Shown here piece after piece: positions 7,854 through 18,540 of a stretch of 64,000 bases of DNA. The notes under the pieces were generated by a model. That model worked only from the letters and a program-made list of their open reading frames with translations, did not search any database and was not told the DNA's origin. Made by a program: the position numbers and the translations under genes. Source of the stretch: Schauerella fraxinea (GTDB taxonomy: Bacteria > Pseudomonadota > Gammaproteobacteria > Burkholderiales > Burkholderiaceae_B). The stretch lies in NCBI GenBank assembly GCA_030849965.1, contig JAVDKL010000004.1, forward strand, positions 310,001 through 374,000. The letters are read 5' to 3'. Each line of letters opens with the position of its first letter. Positions within the stretch are counted from its first letter, which is position 1.

Positions 7854-8888
7854 TTACTTCGCGTCCGGCTTGCGAGCCGCAATGGCTTTTTCGGCCTTGT
7901 CCACCAGGCTTGCACCGATCTGCGTTTTCCACTTGTCGTACACCGGCTGCGTTATTTTCACGAAGGCGTCGTGCCCAGCTTGGTCCAGTTCGGTAATCGT
8001 CACGCCTTGCTTGGCAATGTCATCCAGCAGCGCGCGGTCAGTACGCGTCACGCCTTTACGCGCGATCACGATTTCTTCTTTGGCGGCATCCACGGCGGCC
8101 TGTCGCACGATATCGCGGTCCTTTTCTGACCAGCTTTGCCAGACTTCCTTGTTCACCACGAAGATGAGCGGATCGGCCACGTAGTTCCACAGCGTCAAAT
8201 GCTTCTGGCCCACCGTATAGAGCTTGGAGCCGGTATAGATCGACAGCGGATTTTCCTGCCCGTCAACCGCGCCACTCGCCAGTGCCGGTTGCGCATCGGC
8301 CCAGCTCATTTGCGTGGGGTTCGCACCCAACGCGGTAAACGTGTCGATATACAGCGGCGAGCCCACCACGCGCAGTTTCATGCCCTTCATGTCTTCTGGA
8401 CGTTTGATGTCGCGCTTCGAATTGCTCAACTGCCGATAGCCGTTCTCACCCCAGGCCAGCGGCACCACGCCGGCTTTATCCAGGCGCGCGAAGATATCGC
8501 GGCCGACCTCGCCTTGCGTAAGCGCATCGATGGCCGCGTAATCCGGCATCAGGAAAGGCAGTGAAAACAGATTGAGCTCTTTCACCTGCGGCGACCAATT
8601 GATTGTCGACCCCACGGCCATGTCGATCACGCCTTGCCGAATCGCGGTGAACTCCCGCGTTTGATCGCCTTGCACCAGCGACGTGCCGGGATAGACCTTG
8701 ATGTTGATTCGGCCATCGGTACGCTCGCGCACCAGCTTGGACCAGATCTCGGCGCCTTGTCCCCAAGGGAAAGATGTGCCGACCACGATGGACAGCTTGT
8801 ACTCGGCCTTGTACGACTGGGCCTGGGCGGGCAGGGCGGCAAACAGCGCAACGGCGCAAGCGGTAGCGCGGAACAGGGTGCGAAACAT
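7854..8888 (-). CDS. dctP: TRAP transporter periplasmic substrate-binding protein (DctP family)
   Basis: The 344-residue product carries a Sec signal peptide (cleavage near AQA-QS) and the DctP-type fold markers: the substrate-contacting Arg segment MKGMKLRVVGSPLY, then WADAQPALASGAVDGQENP. TRAP receptors deliver organic acids to a DctQM permease using ion gradients. It is the last gene of the minus-strand set dctQ-dctM-dctP. The gap to dctM is about 200 bp and holds a repeat array, so dctP may be set to a different level from the permease genes. The ligand is not readable. Confidence 0.92.
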   Translation of the reverse strand: MFRTLFRATACAVALFAALPAQAQSYKAEYKLSIVVGTSFPWGQGAEIWSKLVRERTDGRINIKVYPGTSLVQGDQTREFTAIRQGVIDMAVGSTINWSPQVKELNLFSLPFLMPDYAAIDALTQGEVGRDIFARLDKAGVVPLAWGENGYRQLSNSKRDIKRPEDMKGMKLRVVGSPLYIDTFTALGANPTQMSWADAQPALASGAVDGQENPLSIYTGSKLYTVGQKHLTLWNYVADPLIFVVNKEVWQSWSEKDRDIVRQAAVDAAKEEIVIARKGVTRTDRALLDDIAKQGVTITELDQAGHDAFVKITQPVYDKWKTQIGASLVDKAEKAIAARKPDAK

Positions 8889-8911
8889 GGCAGTCTCCTC
8901 GGTGAGGTAGC

Positions 8912-9037
8912 GATCTTGTTATTGAACGGTCTAGTGACTAAACGATCTGGCAATTAGAGATCTGGCTATTGAAGATTTGGTCTTTGAACAATCTGGTTAA
9001 TGAAAGATCCGGTGAATGAAAAATCTGGTTATGGAAC
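8912..9037. repeat. Degenerate 15-16 bp tandem repeat array
   Basis: Eight head-to-tail units start at 8912, 8928, 8944, 8960, 8975, 8990, 9006 and 9022, with approximate consensus GATCTGGTTATTGAAC. Units vary at several positions and two are 15 bp long. The array is markedly AT-richer than the flanking genes and fills the gap between dctM and dctP. Because unit length is not a multiple of three and no frame stays sensible, it does not encode a repeat peptide. Confidence 0.85.
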
Positions 9038-9089
9038 GGTGTTGCTATCGATATAAGTAAAACGAACGTCGCCACTCAAACCGAAAGCC

Positions 9090-10388
9090 TCAATACCCCA
9101 GCTTGTTCGGCAGCCACAACGCCAATTGCGGAAACATCACCACGGCCACCAGCACGAGGAACATGCTGGCCAGCATCCAGATCACCCACGGCACGGTGGA
9201 CTCCATCGGCACTTTGGCGATCCGGCACGACACCATCAAATTGACAGCCAGCGGCGGCGTAAATTGGCCCAGTGCCACCTTGAGTGTGAGCAAGACGCCG
9301 AACCAGACGGGGTCCCAGCCATACGCGTTGGCGATTGGCATCAGCAGCGGCACGAAAATCAGAAAGATCGAAATGCCGTCCAGGAACATGCCCACGGTCA
9401 TCAGCAACACGATCAATAGCGACAAGACCCCATATTCGCCCAAGCCCGAATTGACGATGGCACTGGTGATGGGATCGATCACGCTCAATGTGGAGAGTGC
9501 ATAAGCGAAAATGCCGGCGAGAGTGACCACCATCATGATCACGGCCGACAGTTCCGCAGCCTCGCGCAGCATGGGAAACAAATCGCGTACGCCAATGGTG
9601 CGATGAATGACCATGCCCACAAAAAGTCCGTAAAACACGGCCACCACGGCAGCTTCGGTGGGGGTGAACCAACCCAGCCGCATGCCGCCCAGGATCAGCA
9701 CAGGCGCGGCCAGCCCCCAGGCGGCCTCGCGCATGCTGCGCCAGAACGGTGGGCGGGGTAGGTGGCGTTCGAGTTGCCCCATGCCGTGTTTGCGGGCCAA
9801 CCAGACGGCGGGCACGATCAGCGCAAAACCGGCCAAAATGCCTGGGATCATGCCGGCCGCGAAAAGCGCGGGCACCGAGGCGCCGGGTACGAGCACCGAA
9901 TAAATGATGAAGGCAACGGACGGCGGGATCAGAATGTCTGTCGCGGCGCCGGCGGCGACGACTGCGGCAGAGAAGGGCCGGGGATAGCCCGCGCGCGACA
10001 TGGCGGCGATCATGACAGCGCCTACTGCTGCGGCACAAGCAGGACCCGATCCGGATATGCCGCCTAAAAACATTGCCACGGCAATCGACACCAGCGGCAG
10101 CATGCCGGGTCCACGTCCCACTATCGAGATGGCAAAATCCACCAAACGCCGTGCCACACCCGATCGATCGAAAATCGAGCCGACCAACACAAACATCGGA
10201 ATCGCCAGCAGCGGATACTTGGCCAGCCCCGCATAGAAGCTCTGCGGCACGGCCATCAGGCCGAACCAGTTGGTGTCCAGATTGGATAGCGCGATGGCCA
10301 ACGTGCCGGCCAAGCCCAAGGCGACCCCCACGGGTACGCCGATCACCATCAACCCGATGAATACGACAAACAAGGCAATGGTGATCAT
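9090..10388 (-). CDS. dctM: TRAP transporter large permease (DctM)
   Basis: The 432-residue product beginning MITIALFVVFIGLMVIGVPVG is a polytopic membrane protein with the DctM family pattern, including GISGSGPACAAAVGAVMI and IPPSVAFIIYSVLV. It forms the ion-coupled transport channel with DctQ. The open frame runs further upstream, but the ATG at 10386-10388 overlaps the dctQ stop as ATGA, which fixes the start by translational coupling. Confidence 0.92.
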   Translation of the reverse strand: MITIALFVVFIGLMVIGVPVGVALGLAGTLAIALSNLDTNWFGLMAVPQSFYAGLAKYPLLAIPMFVLVGSIFDRSGVARRLVDFAISIVGRGPGMLPLVSIAVAMFLGGISGSGPACAAAVGAVMIAAMSRAGYPRPFSAAVVAAGAATDILIPPSVAFIIYSVLVPGASVPALFAAGMIPGILAGFALIVPAVWLARKHGMGQLERHLPRPPFWRSMREAAWGLAAPVLILGGMRLGWFTPTEAAVVAVFYGLFVGMVIHRTIGVRDLFPMLREAAELSAVIMMVVTLAGIFAYALSTLSVIDPITSAIVNSGLGEYGVLSLLIVLLMTVGMFLDGISIFLIFVPLLMPIANAYGWDPVWFGVLLTLKVALGQFTPPLAVNLMVSCRIAKVPMESTVPWVIWMLASMFLVLVAVVMFPQLALWLPNKLGY

Positions 10389-10981
10389 TGGTCGTCGCCT
10401 CGCACCAGCCGCATGATCGCGCCCAGCGTACGCAGGGTGATAAGCGCCGAAAGCAGCGGTAGCCAGATCGTGTACCACCAGGTGGGCACGCCGATCGCCG
10501 GTGAGGTGTCTTCGTATTGGAATTCATCCAGCGCCAGGCGTGCGGCAAGCACGGTCAACAGAGCGAAGAAAAAAGCGGTGAAACCGTGTGCAATGATCGC
10601 CCAGCGCCGCCGGCGCTCGGGCGGGCCGCGGTCGGCGAAGAGTTCGATGCGGATGTGATGATGGCGAATGAACGCAGTGCTGCCTGCCACTAGGGTGAGG
10701 ACGACCAAGAGGAAAATCGAGATTTCCTCGGTCCAGGCAAATGATTGGTCGGTGAGATAACGCACGAGCACATTGCCGAACGTCAGCAGAGCCAATAAAG
10801 CCAACACGCCAACGGCAAAGATGTCCTCGACTTTGAGGGGAACGCGCGCTTCGGGTTCAGGCTGCGGTTCAAGAATGGGTTCGATCGGTTCTACGGGTGT
10901 TTCCGGGGCGGTCATGGTTGCGTTTTCGCTATTTTTTGACCCGATGGCCTGGCGGGTTGTCTCCATCGCGACAGCGCGCAT
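10385..10981 (-). CDS. dctQ: TRAP transporter small permease (DctQ)
   Basis: The product has four membrane segments (for example DIFAVGVLALLALLTFGNVLVRY) and the DctQ-type FAWTEEISIFLLVVLTLVAGSTAF. It pairs with DctM as the small subunit. The first 40 residues are Pro/Glu-rich, and in-frame ATGs at 10966 and 10915 are alternative starts; MTAPETP at 10915 would give a more usual length. It is the first gene of the dctQMP operon. Confidence 0.88.
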   Translation of the reverse strand: MRAVAMETTRQAIGSKNSENATMTAPETPVEPIEPILEPQPEPEARVPLKVEDIFAVGVLALLALLTFGNVLVRYLTDQSFAWTEEISIFLLVVLTLVAGSTAFIRHHHIRIELFADRGPPERRRRWAIIAHGFTAFFFALLTVLAARLALDEFQYEDTSPAIGVPTWWYTIWLPLLSALITLRTLGAIMRLVRGDDQ

Positions 10982-11324
10982 CGCGAAAGCATCCTACCCG
11001 GCGGCGGCACGTGTGCTCGTCCGTATTTACCCGCAGGTAGGTTTAAAGGCGGCGTCGTGCGCTGCAGCATGTCTGGCCCGAATGCCTCTCATCGCTGCTG
11101 GACGAGCGCCCATGACGGCTTACTGCCAGCCCCATCTTCTGAGAATGCTGCGGTGCGGTTGCAATGGGTTTGTGATGCGGGAAGATATTTGTAAGTGCCG
11201 CATTGAGCGTTGCTGCGTTTATCAGACCGATGCACGTTCGTACAAATTCGAAGGCTGCGGGCGAAGAGGGCGATCAAGCGGGTAAAATCCCGTTTTTGCT
11301 TCCTCTCCTCTGGCGCCCCTAATC
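10982..11324. other. Intergenic region between dctQ and purL
   Basis: No gene is supported in these 343 bases. The two flanking genes are divergent, so promoters for both must lie here. A TAAAAT at 11283-11288 inside GGGTAAAATCCC could be a -10 element for purL, but no good -35 sequence is seen. No purine riboswitch structure was recognised. Confidence 0.5.
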
Positions 11325-14300
11325 GTGTCTTTTGTCCAGCATTTGCCCGGTTCGTCCGTTCTGTCGTCCTTCCGCCGCGAGCGTTTGCTTGCTCAACTCA
11401 AGCAGGCAGGCCTGCCGGTCGCCGACTTGTCCGCGCGGTACGAACACTTCGTGCATAGCGATTCTGAACTGTCGGCCGCCGATCAGGCACGCCTGACCAA
11501 ATTGCTGGACTACGGCACCGAAAAGGCACTTGTGCCGCCGCCCAAGTCATTGAATCTGCTGGTGATCCCGCGCTTGGGTACGATTTCGCCGTGGGCCAGC
11601 AAGGCCACCGATATCGCGCACAACTGCGGCTTGTCCGGCGTGCGCCGGGTCGAGCGGGGCGTGCTGTACACGCTGGTGCCCGAGCGCGGTTTGCTGGGGT
11701 CCAAAACAATCGATGCCGACATGTTGGCGCGTGCGGCCGACTGCCTTCACGACCGCATGACTGAAACGGTTGTCGACGGTGCGTTCGATGGGCAAGCGCT
11801 CTTTCAGGCGCTCGAGGGCAAACCGATGCGCACCGTTGCGGTGCAGGCCGAAGGCCGTGCCGCGCTGGTGTCCGCCAATACGGCATTCGGTCTGGCATTG
11901 TCGGAAGACGAAATCGATTATCTCGCGCAAGCCTTCACCGATCTGGGCCGCGATCCCACCGATGTCGAGCTGATGATGTTTGCGCAGGCCAATAGCGAGC
12001 ACTGCCGTCACAAGATTTTCAATGCTCAATGGGTGATCGATGGCGAGCCGCAAAGCAAAACGCTTTTCGGCATGATCCGCGAAACGCACGCTGCGCAGCC
12101 GCTAGGCACGATCGTCGCCTATTCGGATAACGCGGCCGTGATGGAAGGCGGCCCGGCATCGCGCTTTCACGCAGGCGGTTCCACCGAGGGCGATGTGCGC
12201 ACCTACGCGCGCCACGATGCCGTCGTGCATACGCTCATGAAGGTCGAAACGCACAATCACCCCACTGCCATTGCACCTTACCCCGGTGCCGCAACCGGCG
12301 CCGGTGGCGAGATTCGCGACGAGGGTGCTACGGGCCGCGGATCCAAGCCCAAGGCTGGTCTTACGGGCTTTACCGTGTCGCACCTGCGTTTCGACGACGC
12401 GCCCCAGCCGTGGGAGCAGGATCATCACGGTCTGCCCGACCGGATCGCCTCACCGCTCTCCATCATGATCGAAGGCCCTATCGGGGGCGCAGCGTTCAAC
12501 AACGAATTCGGCCGGCCCAATTTGCTGGGCTATTTCCGCACGTTCGAGCAAACCGCCGGCGGCACGCGTTGGGGTTATCACAAGCCCATCATGATCGCGG
12601 GCGGCTTGGGCAGCATCGACGCGGGTCTCACGCAAAAAGACATCATTCCTCCCGGTGCGTTGCTGATTCAGTTGGGCGGTCCGGGCTTGCGCATCGGCAT
12701 GGGCGGCAGCGCTGCCTCGTCGATGGGCGTGGGCAGCAACTCGGCCGAGCTCGACTTCGACTCGGTGCAACGTGGCAACCCCGAACTCGAACGCCGCGTG
12801 CAGGAAGTGATCGATCGCTGCTGGCAGCAGGGCGATAACAATCCCATTATTGCGATCCATGACGTGGGTGCGGGTGGCCTGTCCAACGCATTCCCCGAGC
12901 TGGTCAACGATGCCGGACGAGGCGCCACGTTTGATCTGAAGCGCGTCAACCTCGAAGAGTCGGGCATGTCGCCCGCCGAGATCTGGAGCAACGAAGCGCA
13001 AGAGCGCTATGTGCTGTCGATTTTGCCCAAGGATCTGGAGCGTTTCGACGCGCTAGCGCGTCGTGAGCGTTGCCCGTACGCCGTGATCGGCGTGGCCACC
13101 GAAGAGCGCCAATTGCGCGTGCTCGATGGCGAGGGCGTGCCGGGTCTGGACGAGATCGGCCCCAAGCAGGACGTGCGTCCGGTCGATGTGCCGATCGACG
13201 TCATCCTGGGCAAGGCGCCGCGCATGACGCGTGACGTCAAGCGTCTGCCGGGTGCATCCGAAGCGATGGATTTGGCTGAAGTGGATCTTACCGACGCCAT
13301 TCACCGCGTGCTCGCGCATCCCACCGTCGCCAACAAAACCTTCCTCATCACGATCGGCGATCGCACGGTCGGCGGCTTGTCGAGCCGCGACCAGATGGTC
13401 GGTCCGTGGCAGGTGCCTGTCGCCGATTGCGCCGTTACGCTGGCCGACTACGAAGGCTTCCGCGGTGAAGCCATGGCCATGGGCGAACGCACGCCGGTCG
13501 CCATGCTCAATGCCCCGGCCTCCGGGCGCATGGCCGTTGCCGAATCGCTCACCAACCTGGTCGCCGCCGACGTGGCCCGCCTGGAAGATATCAAGCTGTC
13601 CGCCAACTGGATGGCCGCATGCGGCGTGGATGGTCAAGACGCTGCGCTCTTCGACACGGTGACTGCGGTCAGCGTGTTGTGCCAGGACATCGGCTTGTCG
13701 ATCCCCGTGGGTAAAGATTCGCTCTCGATGAAAACGTCGTGGACCGAAGGCCAGGAATCGCGTCAGGTGATCTCGCCTGTATCGTTGGTCGTAACCGCCT
13801 TTGCGCCGGTCGCCGACGTGCGCGCCAGCCTCACGCCGCAACTGCGCACCGATGTGGGCGATACCGTCTTGATCGCCATCGATCTCGGCGAAGGCAAGCA
13901 CCGCATGGGCGGTTCGATCCTTGCCCAAGCATTCAATCAAGTGGGTGAAACCACCCCCGATATCGATACGCCCGCCGCCTTGCGCGCGTTCTTCATTACC
14001 ATCCGCACGCTGGCCGAAGCCGGCACGATCCTGGCCTATCACGATCGTTCGGACGGTGGCCTGCTGGCCACGTTGGCCGAAATGGCGTTCGCCGGCAAGA
14101 CCGGGATTTCGGTCAATATCGACATGCTCACGTTCGATCCGCAAACAGCGGATTGGGGCGATTACAAGATCCGCCCCGAGCAAGTGGCCGTGCAACGTAA
14201 CGAGCTCACGCTCAAAGCGTTGTTTACCGAAGAAGCGGGCGCTGTGATTCAGGTGCCGGCTTCCGAGCGTGACGCCGTCATGCAGGTGCTGCGTGGCGCG

Positions 14301-15356
14301 GGCCTCTCGCGCCATTCGCACGTGATCGGCGGCCTCAACAACGCCGACGACATCGAGTTCTACCGCGACGGCAAGAAGATCTGGGGCGAGCCACGCGTGG
14401 CGCTGGCCAAGATCTGGAGCGACGTAAGCTACCGCATCATGGCCCGCCGGGATAACCCCGCGTGCGCTGAAGCCGAACGCGATATGTGGGATGACGCGGG
14501 CGATCCGGGCTTGTCGCCCGTGGTGCCGTTCAATCCCCAGGAAGACGTGGCTGCACCCTTCATCAACACCGGCAAGCGTCCGCGCGTGGCCATCTTGCGC
14601 GAGCAGGGCTGCAACAGCCAGGTCGAAATGGCGTGGGCCTTCGATACTTCAGGCTTTGAAGCCGTCGACGTGCACATGACCGATCTGCTGTCGGGTCGTG
14701 TCGATCTCTCGACGATGCAAGGTTTGGTGGCGGTGGGTGGCTTCAGCTACGGCGACGTGCTGGGTGCCGGCGAAGGCTGGGCCCGCACGATCCGCTTCAA
14801 CGATCAACTGTCCGATCAGTTTGCGGCGTACTTCGCGCGTCCCGATACGTTCGGCCTTGGCGTGTGCAACGGTTGCCAGATGATGGCGGCCTTGGCACCG
14901 ATGATTCCGGGTGCGGAAGCCTGGCCGCGTTTCACGCGCAATCTATCGGAGAAGTACGAAGCACGGCTGTCGATGATCGAAGTCGCCGAATCGCCATCGT
15001 TGTTCTTCAAAGGTATGGCTGGCGCACGGATTCCTGTGGCGGTTGCGCATGGCGAAGGGTTCGCCAACTTTGCCGTACAAGGCGACCCGGCGAGGGCGAT
15101 CGCTGCCGCGCACTACGTCGACAATCGCGGCGCACGCACTGAAGCCTACCCGTTCAACCCCAACGGCAGTCCCGATGGATTGACCTCCGTCACCACCGCC
15201 GATGGCCGCTTTACCGTGATCATGCCGCACCCCGAGCGTGTGACCCGCAACGTCATGATGTCGTGGGCCCCGCAAACGTGGGGCACCGCCGATACCGGCG
15301 GCGCTTATAGTCCCTGGATGCGTTTCTTCCGCAATGCGCGCGTAGCCCTCGGCTAA
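11325..15356 (+). CDS. purL: Phosphoribosylformylglycinamidine synthase
   Basis: The 1343-residue product matches the large, single-chain PurL of Gram-negatives. FGAM synthase uses glutamine and ATP to convert FGAR to FGAM in purine synthesis. Visible markers are an N-terminal PurS-like region, the ATPase segments ([39 protein letters not shown]), and a C-terminal class I glutamine amidotransferase with LGVCNGCQM (Cys near residue 1180) and MPHPERV (His near 1301). The start is GTG at 11325 (product [10 protein letters not shown]). With guaB and guaA downstream, this is a purine-synthesis neighbourhood. Confidence 0.97.
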   Translation: MSFVQHLPGSSVLSSFRRERLLAQLKQAGLPVADLSARYEHFVHSDSELSAADQARLTKLLDYGTEKALVPPPKSLNLLVIPRLGTISPWASKATDIAHNCGLSGVRRVERGVLYTLVPERGLLGSKTIDADMLARAADCLHDRMTETVVDGAFDGQALFQALEGKPMRTVAVQAEGRAALVSANTAFGLALSEDEIDYLAQAFTDLGRDPTDVELMMFAQANSEHCRHKIFNAQWVIDGEPQSKTLFGMIRETHAAQPLGTIVAYSDNAAVMEGGPASRFHAGGSTEGDVRTYARHDAVVHTLMKVETHNHPTAIAPYPGAATGAGGEIRDEGATGRGSKPKAGLTGFTVSHLRFDDAPQPWEQDHHGLPDRIASPLSIMIEGPIGGAAFNNEFGRPNLLGYFRTFEQTAGGTRWGYHKPIMIAGGLGSIDAGLTQKDIIPPGALLIQLGGPGLRIGMGGSAASSMGVGSNSAELDFDSVQRGNPELERRVQEVIDRCWQQGDNNPIIAIHDVGAGGLSNAFPELVNDAGRGATFDLKRVNLEESGMSPAEIWSNEAQERYVLSILPKDLERFDALARRERCPYAVIGVATEERQLRVLDGEGVPGLDEIGPKQDVRPVDVPIDVILGKAPRMTRDVKRLPGASEAMDLAEVDLTDAIHRVLAHPTVANKTFLITIGDRTVGGLSSRDQMVGPWQVPVADCAVTLADYEGFRGEAMAMGERTPVAMLNAPASGRMAVAESLTNLVAADVARLEDIKLSANWMAACGVDGQDAALFDTVTAVSVLCQDIGLSIPVGKDSLSMKTSWTEGQESRQVISPVSLVVTAFAPVADVRASLTPQLRTDVGDTVLIAIDLGEGKHRMGGSILAQAFNQVGETTPDIDTPAALRAFFITIRTLAEAGTILAYHDRSDGGLLATLAEMAFAGKTGISVNIDMLTFDPQTADWGDYKIRPEQVAVQRNELTLKALFTEEAGAVIQVPASERDAVMQVLRGAGLSRHSHVIGGLNNADDIEFYRDGKKIWGEPRVALAKIWSDVSYRIMARRDNPACAEAERDMWDDAGDPGLSPVVPFNPQEDVAAPFINTGKRPRVAILREQGCNSQVEMAWAFDTSGFEAVDVHMTDLLSGRVDLSTMQGLVAVGGFSYGDVLGAGEGWARTIRFNDQLSDQFAAYFARPDTFGLGVCNGCQMMAALAPMIPGAEAWPRFTRNLSEKYEARLSMIEVAESPSLFFKGMAGARIPVAVAHGEGFANFAVQGDPARAIAAAHYVDNRGARTEAYPFNPNGSPDGLTSVTTADGRFTVIMPHPERVTRNVMMSWAPQTWGTADTGGAYSPWMRFFRNARVALG

Positions 15357-15378
15357 GCGTACTCACTGGAGTTTCGAT

Positions 15379-16848
15379 ATGAATGCCCGTATTCCCGACG
15401 ACGCTGTTGCCGCTCCCCTCGATCCCGTCGCGCTGCAAGCGTTTGTCGACGCGGCGTGGGATGACGAAATCATTCCCGCGCTTACCGACTACATCGCGGT
15501 GCCCGCCAAGAGCCCCGGCTTCGATGCCGATTGGGAAAAGAACGGCTATATCGATCGCGTCGTGCGCGATGCGGCCCAATGGGTGGAATCGAAAAAGGTT
15601 GCGGGCCTGAAGCTCGAGGTTATTCGCTTGCCGGGCCGCACACCCGTCATCTTCTTCGACGTGCCGGCCACGCGAGCGGATAACGGCGATACGGTGCTGC
15701 TCTATGGTCACCTCGACAAGCAGCCCGAGTTTTCCGGCTGGCGCCGGGATCTCGGTCCGTGGACGCCCAAGTACGAGAACGGCAAGCTGTATGGCCGCGG
15801 CGGCGCGGACGATGGCTATGCCATCTACGCGTCCATCACCGCCATTCTGGCGCTGGACAAGCAAAACATTCCGCGCCCGCGTTGCGTGGGTATCGTCGAA
15901 ACCTGTGAAGAATCCGGCAGCTACGACTTGCTGCCCTACATCGACGCCTTGCGCGATCGCCTGGGCAACGTCGCGCTGGTGGTCTGTATGGACTCGGGTG
16001 CAGGCAACTACGATCAGCTCTGGATGACCACGTCGCTGCGCGGCATGGTCGCCGGCACGCTGGAAGTGCAGGTGTTGGACGAAGGCGTGCACTCCGGTGA
16101 TGCGAGCGGCGTGGTGCCGTCGAGCTTCCGCATCCTGCGTCATTTGCTGGATCGCTTGGAAGATAGCGGCACGGGGCGTTTGCTGCCGCAGAGTTTCCAT
16201 TGCGAAATTCCCGCGGCTCGCGTCGAGCAGGTCAAGCAAACGGCGCAGATCCTGGGCGACGAAGTGTGGCGCCGCTTTCCGTGGAGCTGCGGGGCGGACG
16301 GCAGCTTCGTGCTGCCCATGACCACCGAACCCGAAGAGGCCTTGATGAACCGCACCTGGCGGCCCACGCTGTCGGTCACCGGCGCCGATGGCCTGCCGCC
16401 GTTGTCCAGCGCCGGTAATGTGTTGCGCCCGCGCACCGCATTCAAGCTGTCGCTGCGCCTGCCGCCGCTGATCGATGCGGTTGCGGCATCGCAAGAGCTG
16501 AAAGAACTGCTCGAAGCCGATGCGCCGTATCAAGCCAAGGTGATTTTCCACGCGGGGCAGGGCGCTGCCACCGGCTGGAATGCGCCTGAAGCCGCGCCGT
16601 GGCTGTCGACCGCGCTCGATTCCGCGTCGAAAGCCTATTACGGCGCGCCCTGCGGTTATATCGGCCAAGGCGGCACGATTCCGCTGATGAGCATGCTGCA
16701 GGAAGGTTTCCCGAAGGCGCAGTTCATGGTGTGCGGCGTGCTTGGCCCCCAGTCCAATGCGCACGGCCCCAACGAGTTCCTGCACGTGCCGTATGGCAAA
16801 AAACTGACAGCCGCCGTTGCGCAGACCGTGGCTGCCATGCCCGCCTAA
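15379..16848 (+). CDS. M20-family metallopeptidase (dipeptidase-like)
   Basis: The 489-residue product has the M20 metal-site order: VLLYGHLDKQPE (first His and Asp), GRGGADDGYA (bridging Asp), ETCEESGS (catalytic Glu pair), then a dimerisation insert and a late IGQGGTIPL / GPNEFLH region holding the last ligand. It resembles cytosolic dipeptidases and acetyl-amino-acid hydrolases. No signal peptide is seen. It lies 22 bp after purL and ahead of guaB; a functional link to purine synthesis is not evident. Confidence 0.9.
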   Translation: MNARIPDDAVAAPLDPVALQAFVDAAWDDEIIPALTDYIAVPAKSPGFDADWEKNGYIDRVVRDAAQWVESKKVAGLKLEVIRLPGRTPVIFFDVPATRADNGDTVLLYGHLDKQPEFSGWRRDLGPWTPKYENGKLYGRGGADDGYAIYASITAILALDKQNIPRPRCVGIVETCEESGSYDLLPYIDALRDRLGNVALVVCMDSGAGNYDQLWMTTSLRGMVAGTLEVQVLDEGVHSGDASGVVPSSFRILRHLLDRLEDSGTGRLLPQSFHCEIPAARVEQVKQTAQILGDEVWRRFPWSCGADGSFVLPMTTEPEEALMNRTWRPTLSVTGADGLPPLSSAGNVLRPRTAFKLSLRLPPLIDAVAASQELKELLEADAPYQAKVIFHAGQGAATGWNAPEAAPWLSTALDSASKAYYGAPCGYIGQGGTIPLMSMLQEGFPKAQFMVCGVLGPQSNAHGPNEFLHVPYGKKLTAAVAQTVAAMPA

Positions 16849-16927
16849 TACGGGGGCATAGCAAGGCGCAAGGGGGAGTTGGCCGGGGTTGACAGTCTTT
16901 AACCCTGCCGATTGCCCTGTTTTAAGC

Positions 16928-16955
16928 GTGTCAAAACGTATGAAAAGCGTATAAT
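16928..16955 (+). promoter_or_regulatory. Probable sigma-70 promoter of guaB
   Basis: A perfect TATAAT (16950-16955) stands 16 bp downstream of GTGTCA (16928-16933), which matches the -35 consensus at four of six bases. The guaB start follows 23 bp after the -10 element, with GGAG at 16969-16972 as ribosome-binding site. Confidence 0.65.
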
Positions 16956-16978
16956 CTTGCTTTGCGCCGGAGTCTTTC

Positions 16979-18439
16979 ATGCGTCTCGTACAAAAAGCCT
17001 ACACCTTCGACGATCTGTTGTTGGTGCCTGCTTATTCCGAGGTGTTGCCGCGCGACACCTCGCTCGTTACCCGCCTTACTCGCAACATCACCCTGAATAT
17101 TCCGCTCGTGTCCGCTGCCATGGATACCGTGACGGAATCGCGCCTGGCGATTGCCATGGCCCAGGAAGGCGGTATCGGCATCATCCACAAGAACATGAGC
17201 GCGGATCTTCAGGCCAAAGAAGTGGCCCGGGTCAAGCGCCATGAGTTCGGCATCGTGATCGATCCGATCACCGTCACCCCCCAGATGAAAGTGCGCGACG
17301 CCATTGCGTTGCAGCGTCAGCACGGCATTTCCGGTCTTCCCGTGGTGGAAGGCAAGAAGCTCGTTGGTATCGTCACGAACCGCGACCTGCGCTTCGAAGA
17401 CCGCCTCGATGTGCCCCTGCGCGACATCATGACCCCGCATGAGCGGTTGATCACGATGGACGAGGGCGCCACGCTGGATGAAGCCCAATCGCTGATGCAC
17501 AAGCACCGCCTGGAGCGCGTGCTGATCGTCAACAAGGCTGGCGAGCTTCGCGGTCTGGCCACCGTCAAAGATATCGTCAAGAACACCGAACACCCGCATG
17601 CCAATAAAGACTCGCACGGTCAGTTGCGCGTCGGCGCCGCAGTCGGCGTGGGCGGCAATACCGAAGAGCGCGTCGAGAAATTGGTCGCCGCTGGTGTCGA
17701 CGTCATCATTGTCGATACGGCGCACGGTCACTCGGCCGGCGTGCTCGAGGGCGTGCGTTGGGTCAAACGCAATTACCCGAAGGTCGACGTCATCGGTGGC
17801 AACATCGCCACGGCCTCGGCTGCCAAAGCATTGGCCGACGCAGGTGCTGACGGCGTCAAGGTCGGTATCGGCCCGGGCTCTATCTGCACCACGCGTATCG
17901 TCGCCGGTGTGGGCGTGCCCCAAATCACCGCGATTTCAGACGTGGCCAAGGCGCTGCAAGGCACCGACGTCACGCTGATCGCCGACGGCGGCATCCGCTT
18001 CTCGGGCGACGTGTCCAAAGCCCTGGCGGCCGGCGCACACGCTTGCATGATGGGCGGCATGTTTGCCGGCACCGAAGAGGCGCCGGGCGAGATCGTCTTG
18101 TTCCAGGGCCGTTCGTACAAGTCGTATCGCGGTATGGGCAGCTTGGGTGCGATGACGGAAGGCTCGGCCGACCGTTATTTCCAAGACCCGGCCAACAATG
18201 TCGACAAGCTCGTGCCCGAAGGTATCGAAGGCCGTGTGCCCTACAAGGGCAGCGTGCTGGCGATCATTTATCAATTGGTAGGCGGCATTCGCGCCTCGAT
18301 GGGTTATTGCGGTTGCGCCACCATCGACGACATGCGAACCAAAACCGAATTCGTCGAAATCACATCGGCTGGCGTGCGCGAATCGCACGTCCACGATGTG
18401 CAGATCACGAAGGAAGCGCCCAACTACCGCGCCGACTGA
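16979..18439 (+). CDS. guaB: IMP dehydrogenase
   Basis: The 486-residue product has the IMPDH layout: the N-terminal barrel start [19 protein letters not shown], a pair of CBS domains (about residues 95-205), and the catalytic loop GPGSICTTR with the nucleophilic Cys near residue 303. [17 protein letters not shown], the mobile flap region and GGCATIDDM near the end follow. It oxidises IMP to XMP with NAD+, the committed step to GMP. guaA follows after a 101-bp gap containing a hairpin. Confidence 0.97.
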   Translation: MRLVQKAYTFDDLLLVPAYSEVLPRDTSLVTRLTRNITLNIPLVSAAMDTVTESRLAIAMAQEGGIGIIHKNMSADLQAKEVARVKRHEFGIVIDPITVTPQMKVRDAIALQRQHGISGLPVVEGKKLVGIVTNRDLRFEDRLDVPLRDIMTPHERLITMDEGATLDEAQSLMHKHRLERVLIVNKAGELRGLATVKDIVKNTEHPHANKDSHGQLRVGAAVGVGGNTEERVEKLVAAGVDVIIVDTAHGHSAGVLEGVRWVKRNYPKVDVIGGNIATASAAKALADAGADGVKVGIGPGSICTTRIVAGVGVPQITAISDVAKALQGTDVTLIADGGIRFSGDVSKALAAGAHACMMGGMFAGTEEAPGEIVLFQGRSYKSYRGMGSLGAMTEGSADRYFQDPANNVDKLVPEGIEGRVPYKGSVLAIIYQLVGGIRASMGYCGCATIDDMRTKTEFVEITSAGVRESHVHDVQITKEAPNYRAD

Positions 18440-18483
18440 TCCGGCATCCGTCGCACGCGTGCTGCTCATAAGCGCACGCGCAC

Positions 18484-18517
18484 CGCACCGTCAGAATCGC
18501 TTTTGACGGTGCGCTTT
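18484..18517 (+). terminator. Hairpin between guaB and guaA (terminator or attenuator)
   Basis: CGCACCGTCA (18484-18493) pairs perfectly with TGACGGTGCG (18504-18513) around a 10-nt loop and is followed by CTTTTAC. The T-run is short (4). As the only strong structure in the guaB-guaA gap it probably ends part of the guaB transcripts, or lowers guaA expression by partial read-through. Confidence 0.65.
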
Positions 18518-18540
18518 TACTTATTACCGACAGAGTTCAC

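Noticed and set aside
8912-9037. CRISPR array
   Set aside because: Units are 15-16 bp head-to-tail without unique spacers and without cas genes.
9076-10548. 490-codon minus-strand frame covering dctM
   Set aside because: Composition is Arg/Gly/His-rich and it is out of phase with the well-conserved DctM protein.
15253-16980. 575-codon minus-strand frame opposite the M20 peptidase
   Set aside because: It is antisense to a clear enzyme gene and shows no family motif; high GC keeps it open.
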